From positions 42,225 to 106,224 of the forward strand of contig CAZJQI010000005.1 of assembly GCA_964548275.1 (NCBI GenBank): DNA of 64,000 nt, given 5' to 3'. Positions 43,248 to 50,447 of this stretch are shown here, one piece after another. The notes beneath the pieces are model-generated. The model searched no databases, was not told where the DNA came from, and saw nothing but the letters and a program-made list of their open reading frames with translations. How positions within the stretch are numbered: position 1 is the first letter of the stretch; every line of letters begins with the position of its first letter. Made by a program: the position numbers and the translations under genes. The stretch is from JAUVUV01 sp964548275 (GTDB taxonomy: Bacteria; Gemmatimonadota; Glassbacteria; GWA2-58-10).

Positions 43248-46200
43248 ATGAGATTACACAGCTACTGCGTACTACTATTTTTTCTGAGTTGGACTGTTCC
43301 CGTTCAGGGGGCCGACTGGCCCATGTGGCGCTTCGATGCAACCCGGAGCGCAGCATCGGATGAGGAGCTTCGGCTCGAGTTGCATCTGGTTTGGGAACGC
43401 CTATACAGCTCGCGAACCATGGTCTGGGATGACCCGTTGAACCAGGATCTGATGCCATATGACAAGGTGTTCGAGCCGGTTGTGTCAGGCAATCGGATGT
43501 TTATCGGGTTCAACGATTGCGACAAGCTGGTGGCTGTTGATACGGATACCGGTGAGCAACTCTGGGCTTTTTACACCGACGGCCCGGTCCGTTTGCCCCC
43601 GGCGGCCTGGCATGACAGGGTTTATTTCACTTCAGATGACGGTTATCTCTACTGCCTGCATGCTGCTGACGGGAGCCTGATCTGGAAGTTTCGCGGCGGG
43701 CTATCGGAGAGAAAGATTATCGGGAACAAGCGCCTGATCTCCACCTGGCCGGCTCGCGGCGGACCGGTTATCAGTGATGGAACAGTTTATTTTGCGGCCA
43801 GTATCTGGCCTATGATGGGTACGTTCATCTATGCCCTGGATGCTGCAACCGGGGAAGTCAAATGGGAAAATGACCGGACCGGTTCGCAGTACATGCTCCA
43901 GCCCCATAACTCTCCTGCTTTTGCCGGTGTTGCGCCACAGGGCGCGCTTGGGGCCACTGAAAAAGGGCTCCTGGTGCCGGGCGGCAGGTCCGTGCCTGCT
44001 TTCTTTGAGCGCGCCAGCGGCGAACAGCGGTACTTCCACCTTGCCGCCCAGAACAAAACCGGCGGCTCCTTTGTCTGTGCGGGTGAACACGTGTTTTTCA
44101 ATCACCACCGGGACCAGGTATGCTCGATGTACGACCTCGAAACCGGGTACTCCCTGGTTCGCCGGATCGGCATGTACCCTGTCCTGACTGAGCAGGCCTT
44201 TTATATCTCGGGTAAGACGATAAGAGCTTACGATGCAGCGCAGATCCAGCAAAAAGCCAGGTGGTGGCTTACCGGAAATTTCCTGGAGCGCTGGCTGGGC
44301 CGCATGCGGAGCAGAAAAATAAAGCCTGAATTCATTAAGAAAATTTTAGACTGGTGGATCGAACGGAAATCCCGGATATGGCAGGAAAGCCTGCTCTGGG
44401 AAATCGAAGTGGACGGCACATTCGATCTGATCAAGGCCGGAAGTTGTCTCTATGCTGCAGGTAAAAGCGGAATCACCGCAATCAAACTCCCGCAGATCAA
44501 GGATGAACAGCCGAAAATAGCCTGGAGCAAGAGCGTGGACGGCGAGCTAGGCAGGCTGCTCGCTGCAGACGGCAAGCTCTTTGCAGTCACACTCGATGGC
44601 CGGATTCTGGCATTCGGCTCTGAAAAGAGAGAACCTGTACGTATAGCCTCCAACTTAACGATCTCAAAACCCTCTGCTCAGGCCACCGGGAAAGCTCTCT
44701 CTATTATCCGGCAAACCGGTGTTAAAGATGGTTACGCCCTGGTCTACGGTATAAATGACGGCAGTTTCCTCGAAGCCCTCGCCTGCAATTCGGAACTGGC
44801 GATAGTTGCGGTAGAGGAGGACTCGGCAAAAATTGATAAGATCCGCCGCAGTTTAGACAAAAGAGACCTTTACGGAGAACGGATTGCCCTTCACCGGGGA
44901 TCTGTCTCCACTTTCCAGTGTCCGCCCTACATGGCCTCCCTGACAGTTGTAAACGAGCCGGAGGAAAGCAACATCAAAAAAATCATCCGTTCCATGCGGC
45001 CCTATGGAGGCAAAGCATGGCTGAATGCTCCGGCATCGAAAAAAGGAGTATTTTCTCAAGCTATTCATGAGGCCCAATTAACAGGAATTCAAATCGCATC
45101 GATCGGCAAATCGATTGTCCTGACCCGCGAGGGCCCGCTTGCCGGTTCGGCCGCTTGGACCCACCAGTACGGTAACATCGCTAACACGGTCAAGTCCGAT
45201 GATAAGCTGGTTAAACTGCCCCTTGGAATCCTCTGGTTCGGAGGGAACTCGAACCTGGACGTCCTTCCCCGGCACGGGCACGGGCCCCCTGAGCAGGTAG
45301 TGGGAGGCAGACTTTTTATCGAGGGCATGGACTGCCTGAGCGCAAGGGATGTCTATACCGGACGCGTATTGTGGAAAGTCGAGCTTAATGGATTGGGAAA
45401 CTATGGTGTCTATTACGACGATACATACCAGGACGCCCCGACAAGCACAGCTTACAACCAGGTACATATCCCCGGGGCAAATATCAGGGGGACGAATTTC
45501 GTAGCCACTGTGGAGAAAGTGTATGTAGTGCGGGAGAATGGATGCCAGGTTTTGGATGCTGCCACCGGCGAAACTGTTATGCTTATTCCACTCCCTGCTG
45601 CTGACGGTTTGGACAAACCTGAGTGGGGCTATATCGGAATTTATGAGGACTATCTCATTGCAGGCTGCGGGTTCGTGAAATTTTCTTCTTCGATACCAGA
45701 GGATAGCGAGCATGCGAAGACACTGGCTAAATTTTCTCCCAGGGACAGGCAGAGAAAGCTTCCGTTCCTCAATTACGACAAATCCGCCAGCAAGCGCCTG
45801 GTGGTGATGGACCGCCACACCGGTGAGTCCCTCTGGAGTTTCGAGGCTGACTACGGGTTCCTTCACAATGCAGTTTGCGCCGCCCGGGGCAGGGTTTTCT
45901 GCCTGGACAAGCTTCCGCCGTATATCGAGAAACAGTTGAGGCGGCGAGGCAGCTCTCACCCGCAAGGGTATCGCCTTCTAGCCATAGATATCACCACCGG
46001 GGATATCCTCTGGGAAAAAAACGAGGGCGTATTCGGCACATGGCTCAGCTTTTCGGAGAAACACGATATCCTCCTTCAATCAACCCGGCCGTCGAGAGAC
46101 ATGGTTAGAGGCGAAGACGGCGTATGGATGGCAGCTTACTCCGGGAGCGATGGGAAGCTGCTCTGGCACAGGCTGGTTGAATATTCCTCCGTCCCCATCC

Positions 46201-47114
46201 TTCACGGTGACAGGATCATTACCCGGGGTAAAATGCTGAGCCTGCTGAGCGGGGAACCACAGTACCGCGAACACCCGCTTACCGGCGAACGTATCCTGTT
46301 GAGCTGGAAACGCAACTACGGCTGCAATTACCCGATTGCAAGCGAAAATCTGATAACTTTTCGCTCCGCAGCCGCCGGCTTTTATGATCTTGTGGGCAAC
46401 AGCGGCACAGGGAACATGGGGGGATTCAAATCCGGCTGTACCTCGAACCTGATTGCCGCAGACGGCGTGCTCAACGCCCCGGACTATACCCGCACCTGCG
46501 CCTGCAGTTACCAGAACCAGACCTCGCTGGCCATGGTGTACGATCCTGACGTGGAGATCTGGACTTTCAACGACATTGACCGGGGTCTGTGGCCGGTAAA
46601 ACGCGTAGGAATCAATTTCGGCGCTCCGGGTGACCGTATAGCTGAAAACGGCACCCTCTGGCTTGATTATCCGAGCCGGGGCGGGCCGTCACCAGATATA
46701 CCGGTCAAAGTCAGTGGTGAAAATGTAAAGTGGTTCTGCCACCACAGCTCCCGAATCGAAGGTGACGGGCTGAAATGGGTTGCCGCAAGCGGGGTCAGGG
46801 GGCTGAGCGGCGTGACACTCACGCTGGCGGAAAACCCAATGGGGAACAAACCTTATACCGTGCGCCTTTATTTCGCCGAATGCAAGATGAACGGATCGAA
46901 AAGCCGGGTTTTCAGTGTCGCTATCCAGGGTCAGACGGTTCTTGAAAATTTCAATATTGCAGCCGAGGCGGGGAAATCTCAAAGTATTGTCGTTAAAGAA
47001 TTCAGAGAAATCCCGGTGGATAAAGATTTGACAGTATCTTTCCCGTCCAGCGGTTTGCCAGAGAAGGGAGAGCCGCTTATCTGCGGCATCCAGATAATTG
47101 CCGAGGGCTGGTAA
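43248..47114 (+). CDS. Giant exported protein C: PQQ propeller, methyltransferase-like domain, PQQ propeller, malectin-like domain
   Basis: A 1288-residue protein. A signal peptide (YCVLLFFLSWTVPVQG) leads to a first PQQ region (about 20-470, with an inserted basic helical stretch near 335-380). A degraded methyltransferase-like domain follows (about 480-615), with YALVYGINDGSFLEALA in place of a glycine-rich motif I. A second PQQ region (about 620-1095) ends in CAC (TCACSYQNQTSLAM, near residue 1083). A C-terminal malectin-like carbohydrate-binding domain (about 1115-1288) has GINFGAPGDR and YTVRLYFAECKMN. It is the fourth gene of the operon, with a 33-base gap after the ATPase. Domain order matches protein B with an added module. 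Confidence 0.78.
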   Translation: MRLHSYCVLLFFLSWTVPVQGADWPMWRFDATRSAASDEELRLELHLVWERLYSSRTMVWDDPLNQDLMPYDKVFEPVVSGNRMFIGFNDCDKLVAVDTDTGEQLWAFYTDGPVRLPPAAWHDRVYFTSDDGYLYCLHAADGSLIWKFRGGLSERKIIGNKRLISTWPARGGPVISDGTVYFAASIWPMMGTFIYALDAATGEVKWENDRTGSQYMLQPHNSPAFAGVAPQGALGATEKGLLVPGGRSVPAFFERASGEQRYFHLAAQNKTGGSFVCAGEHVFFNHHRDQVCSMYDLETGYSLVRRIGMYPVLTEQAFYISGKTIRAYDAAQIQQKARWWLTGNFLERWLGRMRSRKIKPEFIKKILDWWIERKSRIWQESLLWEIEVDGTFDLIKAGSCLYAAGKSGITAIKLPQIKDEQPKIAWSKSVDGELGRLLAADGKLFAVTLDGRILAFGSEKREPVRIASNLTISKPSAQATGKALSIIRQTGVKDGYALVYGINDGSFLEALACNSELAIVAVEEDSAKIDKIRRSLDKRDLYGERIALHRGSVSTFQCPPYMASLTVVNEPEESNIKKIIRSMRPYGGKAWLNAPASKKGVFSQAIHEAQLTGIQIASIGKSIVLTREGPLAGSAAWTHQYGNIANTVKSDDKLVKLPLGILWFGGNSNLDVLPRHGHGPPEQVVGGRLFIEGMDCLSARDVYTGRVLWKVELNGLGNYGVYYDDTYQDAPTSTAYNQVHIPGANIRGTNFVATVEKVYVVRENGCQVLDAATGETVMLIPLPAADGLDKPEWGYIGIYEDYLIAGCGFVKFSSSIPEDSEHAKTLAKFSPRDRQRKLPFLNYDKSASKRLVVMDRHTGESLWSFEADYGFLHNAVCAARGRVFCLDKLPPYIEKQLRRRGSSHPQGYRLLAIDITTGDILWEKNEGVFGTWLSFSEKHDILLQSTRPSRDMVRGEDGVWMAAYSGSDGKLLWHRLVEYSSVPILHGDRIITRGKMLSLLSGEPQYREHPLTGERILLSWKRNYGCNYPIASENLITFRSAAAGFYDLVGNSGTGNMGGFKSGCTSNLIAADGVLNAPDYTRTCACSYQNQTSLAMVYDPDVEIWTFNDIDRGLWPVKRVGINFGAPGDRIAENGTLWLDYPSRGGPSPDIPVKVSGENVKWFCHHSSRIEGDGLKWVAASGVRGLSGVTLTLAENPMGNKPYTVRLYFAECKMNGSKSRVFSVAIQGQTVLENFNIAAEAGKSQSIVVKEFREIPVDKDLTVSFPSSGLPEKGEPLICGIQIIAEGW

Positions 47115-47126
47115 TGTGGAGGCTTT

Positions 47127-47468
47127 ATGAAAATCTCGGATTACCAGTTTGGCCGTATCCTAATAGATAACCAAACCTTTACCGGCGATGTAATTGTGTA
47201 CGGTGAGAAAATACTCAGCAACTGGTGGCGTAAGCAGGGGCATCGTGTCGATATGGATGACCTGGCGCGAGTACCTCTTGAAACCGCAAGCCATCTGATT
47301 ATCGGCACCGGGTATTCCGGGCTGATGGCAGTTGATCGTTCTGTTGAGGAGTATTGCCTGAAAAATAAAATCGATCTCGAAGCGATGACCACGCCGGAAG
47401 CTGTCAAACGCTTCAATTCCTTAAATGGTAAAAAGAATCTTATCGGCGCTTTTCATCTCACCTGCTGA
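47127..47468 (+). CDS. Mth938-like domain protein (DUF498 family)
   Basis: A 113-residue cytoplasmic protein with the Mth938/NDUFAF3-like fold pattern: YQFGRILIDNQTFTGDVIVY, WWRKQGHRVDMDDL, LIIGTGYSGLMAV, and TPEAVKRFNSLNGKKNLIGA. The family has no agreed role in bacteria; eukaryotic members help assemble complex I. GGAGG lies just before the ATG. It is 12 bases after giant protein C and ends the operon. A hairpin GCTGATCT..AGATCAGC at about 47463-47492 may terminate it. Confidence 0.88.
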   Translation: MKISDYQFGRILIDNQTFTGDVIVYGEKILSNWWRKQGHRVDMDDLARVPLETASHLIIGTGYSGLMAVDRSVEEYCLKNKIDLEAMTTPEAVKRFNSLNGKKNLIGAFHLTC

Positions 47469-47887
47469 TCTCTCTGCAGGGATCAGATCAGCAGTGCGGA
47501 CCACTCATCCAGAGCCTGCTTTATTGAAGGAATTTTTCGACCGGTGATTCAATAAGCATTCCCGAGCAGATGGAGGTTTCCAATCCTAACCCTTTTTAAC
47601 CCGGCATCCAGGGCGGCTTACTCGCTCGACCGGATAAATCCGGTCATCGCAGCCGCATTTGAAAAGCAAAAAACTGGCCCTTTCGGGGCATACTAAAGTC
47701 TTCGCCTAAAGGCGAGGGATTTTCTCCCATTCCCCGATTGGGACATTAACATAAAAAATCCGCACCCTGTTCGATCCCACACCCAGAGGCACTTACCATC
47801 CGTTATTTTTCTGAAACCATCCCGGCCTTAGCCTTGTCTAAATAGGTAGAAACACCAAACAAGGAATCAATCAACCTGGAGGATAAA
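47469..47887. other. Gap with several hairpins and a gene remnant
   Basis: After the operon there are three inverted repeats: the GCTGATCT one, GACCGGA-taa-TCCGGTC (about 47628-47645), and TCGCCT-aa-AGGCGA (47702-47715). The last is followed by GGGATTTTCTCCC and resembles ends of IS200/IS605 elements. A short coding remnant is listed separately. I see no intact gene and no convincing tRNA. Confidence 0.4.
47549..47617 (-). pseudogene. Possible C-terminal remnant of a radical SAM enzyme
   Basis: Twenty-two codons on the minus strand, ending in a stop at 47549, read LDAGLKRVRIGNLHLLGNAY after two alanines. This looks like the C-terminus of pyruvate-formate-lyase-activase-like radical SAM proteins. 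A stop codon at 47618 interrupts it and nothing similar is found upstream. Confidence 0.3.
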
Positions 47888-47980
47888 ATGACTATTCATG
47901 AGAGAATCAAACTTATAAGCAACATAGCCATCGGGATAATAATTTACTTCGCTCTCATTGCTTTGCCTGGGATAATCTAG
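47888..47980 (+). CDS. Small membrane peptide, 30 residues
   Basis: A 30-codon ORF with GGAGG five bases before its ATG. It has a polar N-terminus (MTIHERIKLISN) and one hydrophobic helix (IAIGIIIYFALIALPGII). It is followed about 50 bases later by a strong hairpin. I do not recognise it. The site, the composition and the terminator make it a plausible small membrane protein gene; proof is lacking. Confidence 0.5.
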   Translation: MTIHERIKLISNIAIGIIIYFALIALPGII

Positions 47981-48032
47981 GAATATCGATCTACCGTAAA
48001 CCCGGTGCAGGGATACCCCCTATACCAGCCAA

Positions 48033-48057
48033 GAGGCCGCCTCAAAAAGGCGGCCTT
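48033..48057. terminator. Strong hairpin, bidirectional terminator candidate
   Basis: The stem GGCCGCCT at 48035-48042 pairs with AGGCGGCC at 48048-48055 around a five-base loop; the stem can extend by an A-T and a G-T pair. It lies between the small peptide gene and the convergent heparinase-like gene. The T-tract is short. Confidence 0.6.
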
Positions 48058-48093
48058 ATGTATTTCCCGCTGCCGTTTTTGAGCAATGGACGC

Positions 48094-50169
48094 TCAATTC
48101 CCTATCAACAGCTTCAACAATGCGAGCAGGTCGAAAATATCCGTCTTGCCATCCCCGGTAATGTCCGACCGCTTTAAGTGATCGGGATCGGTTTCTGTAC
48201 CGCCCAACACTTTTAGCAAGCCGAGCAGGTCGAAAATATCCAGCCTTTCGTCGAGGTTAACATCCCCCGGAATCTCGGGTTGGGCATTAATTTCAAACGG
48301 AGCCTGGCTTTGCATGAAAAATGTCCATCCCTCCAGAGTTACCTCGACAGCTTCCTCAGTGCTGTTGGCACTGATATCGGCCACCTGGTCAGTAAATTCT
48401 CCATCGCCGATCTCGAGTAAGTGAATCAGGCTGAGCCTGTTCTCTCCACTGTAGGTGTAACTTACGCGATGTGTTCCCACGTCCGTAGCGCTGACAGCCG
48501 GAGAGGCCGCCTGCGGCATCACAGGTGTGCAGCGCAACCAGCTTGTACCATTGGAAGCTATTACCGAGTTTTCAACGATTTCCGGTAAGTCCGGTAGCTG
48601 AAGGAGCCACTGTATTTCTGAAAGCTGCTTGCCTGCGGGAGCCACCAGATGGTCAACCACCAGCACTGTAGCTGGCCGGATGAAAAGAATCTGCCGCACA
48701 CAGCTCTCGATTTTATCGGGCGTATAAGCCTGGGCGAACTGTCCGGCCGCTGCAGTCCATTCGCCTTCCTCCCTGTAAAAGATAAAATCACCTGTCTCCA
48801 GGTTCGCTCCGCCTGTAAGATTTCGCTTGAACTCATCGAGCGTTACGAACCACTGTCCGCGGCATTGGCGCTGACCAGTGGTGTCAATAATAAACAGGGT
48901 GTTGTGAACATCGGTCGGCTGCTGCGGCCCGCGAATATCGTCGTACACCGGCGGATCGACAGCCAGCAGACCGTTGCGGTATATGCAGAAACCACCTTGA
49001 TCATAGTGGTTATGGTCTCCGTAGTGGTCCTGGCACCCGAAAGCAACCACTGTAGCGCCGTCATCCCAACCGCTTCTCGCGACAAAATGCCCGCCCTGTT
49101 TACCGCCCCCCGCCAGATAGCTCAGGGGTGGTTCGGCTGGCTCGGTTTCAAGATTTCTGGTGTAAAGCATGTAGAATAAGGAAGTTTCGCCCCAGAACCT
49201 GCCCAATTCGCGCCTGTCTGCGAGCCATCTACTGAAATGGACGCCATAGGAGGATTTCAGCGCCCAGGCCATTGCATCCATCACTCCCGCCATCTCGTGC
49301 GTAACTCCACCGTTCGGGCCGCCTTGAAGGTCCCCCCAGGGAATGTACCTCATGTTCGGCAGCACGCTGTGAATCACGTTCTCATAGTGACGGTTAAGCC
49401 AGTCACCCTGCTCAACTGTAATCCTGGCGGCCAGGTCCGTTTCGAAGGCACTTTGAGCGCCCAGTACTGCCAGAGCAGCCGGAGTGAAATCATAAAGCGA
49501 CCAGTAGCCCAGCGGCTCGCTCGGAAGGCCGTCCAGGTATTCCATTGCCGGGAAAAGGCCGTTATTGAACCGCTGCCGGATTTGTTCAAACAGAGTACTG
49601 GTCTGAGAATCCTCTCCTGCAGTGGCCAAAGCCCAGATCACAGTCCCACCGGCAGACATCCAGATGTAATTATGAAAAATGTGGTCGTAAGTAGTATTCA
49701 GACCACGCTCGGCTAGCGGCTTAACATAGTATCGCACATTTGTTTTTTTTGTCGAAGTAAATCCCTCATAGTTGTAGAGCCAGTCATAGGCAAGCCCGAA
49801 CTCAAACAAATTTGTATATATATCGAATGTGTCCGTGTCGTTTGCTATAAACCTGTAGCGCTGCATGATAGCAACCGCCGTATCTGCCGCCGCTTTATCA
49901 CCTGTCAGCAGCCATGCCAGGGCCTGGCAGGCCGCGTGTTTTTGTGCTTTCAGTTTGTCCAGCATCTCGTTGAACTCGTCATCCTTCGGGATTGCCTTAA
50001 GCTGCTCAAGCGATATCGCATATGGTGTATCTGCCGGGCGAAGGAATACCCGCGGCCTGTCCTGCTTGATTTGCTCCAGGGAAGGTATAAGCTCAGCGCC
50101 GAGCAACGGAAAAGGCACAGACATAACCAGCCAGATTAAACATAAGGCGCTTTTAACATTACAACGCAT
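48094..50169 (-). CDS. Secreted heparinase II/III-like protein with a dockerin-like C-terminus
   Basis: A 691-residue protein. A signal peptide (ALCLIWLVMSVPFPLLGA) is followed by an alpha-toroid domain (about 40-340). A beta-sheet heparinase II/III-like domain comes next (about 345-620), with HFVARSGWDDGATVVAF and DHYGDHNHYDQGGFCIYRNG. The last 55 residues hold two calcium-loop repeats, DVNLDERLDIFDLLGLLKVL and DITGDGKTDIFDLLALLKLL, typical of dockerin type I. A lyase acting on an acidic polysaccharide is likely. No cohesin gene is seen, so the dockerin may serve as an anchoring or sorting signal. Confidence 0.85.
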   Translation of the reverse strand: MRCNVKSALCLIWLVMSVPFPLLGAELIPSLEQIKQDRPRVFLRPADTPYAISLEQLKAIPKDDEFNEMLDKLKAQKHAACQALAWLLTGDKAAADTAVAIMQRYRFIANDTDTFDIYTNLFEFGLAYDWLYNYEGFTSTKKTNVRYYVKPLAERGLNTTYDHIFHNYIWMSAGGTVIWALATAGEDSQTSTLFEQIRQRFNNGLFPAMEYLDGLPSEPLGYWSLYDFTPAALAVLGAQSAFETDLAARITVEQGDWLNRHYENVIHSVLPNMRYIPWGDLQGGPNGGVTHEMAGVMDAMAWALKSSYGVHFSRWLADRRELGRFWGETSLFYMLYTRNLETEPAEPPLSYLAGGGKQGGHFVARSGWDDGATVVAFGCQDHYGDHNHYDQGGFCIYRNGLLAVDPPVYDDIRGPQQPTDVHNTLFIIDTTGQRQCRGQWFVTLDEFKRNLTGGANLETGDFIFYREEGEWTAAAGQFAQAYTPDKIESCVRQILFIRPATVLVVDHLVAPAGKQLSEIQWLLQLPDLPEIVENSVIASNGTSWLRCTPVMPQAASPAVSATDVGTHRVSYTYSGENRLSLIHLLEIGDGEFTDQVADISANSTEEAVEVTLEGWTFFMQSQAPFEINAQPEIPGDVNLDERLDIFDLLGLLKVLGGTETDPDHLKRSDITGDGKTDIFDLLALLKLLIGN

Positions 50170-50187
50170 GAACTTTTGTTCCTGATT

Positions 50188-50337
50188 TTAGCGATTGTCA
50201 AAGTAACTATCCGATGCTGAAAGACCCGGGGTGGCATCGGGGTAATTGCCATGGAGAATATCAATCAGCAACTGGATTACATCGCCGCTGTCGTATTTTC
50301 CGTCTGCATTTCGGGAGATGACAATGATATCGCAGAA
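50188..50337 (-). pseudogene. Orphan dockerin-like fragment
   Basis: An open frame of 49 codons plus stop on the minus strand encodes RNADGKYDSGDVIQLLIDIL and then HGNYPDATPGLSASDSYFDN before the stop. The DxxxDxxDVxxLL pattern is one dockerin calcium repeat. There is a stop just upstream at 50338 and no protein body before it. It looks like the end of a deleted dockerin-bearing gene next to an intact one. Confidence 0.55.
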
Positions 50338-50447
50338 TTACACGCCTAAAGAAAAGGGGCCTATTTTAGGATGTTCTTGCTGTTCGTGCCATCAATAAGA
50401 GGATATATTTTCAAGATAGAACCGCCCCGCGATAGCTGCCAAAGGCC

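Noticed and set aside
47762..47785. GTTCGATCCC, a tRNA T-loop-like sequence
   Set aside because: The stem on its 5' side does not pair, and no acceptor or anticodon arm is found around it.
47888..48060. Small peptide and hairpin as a type I toxin-antitoxin pair
   Set aside because: The peptide fits in size, but I see no antisense promoter or clear antitoxin RNA, so I kept only the peptide call.
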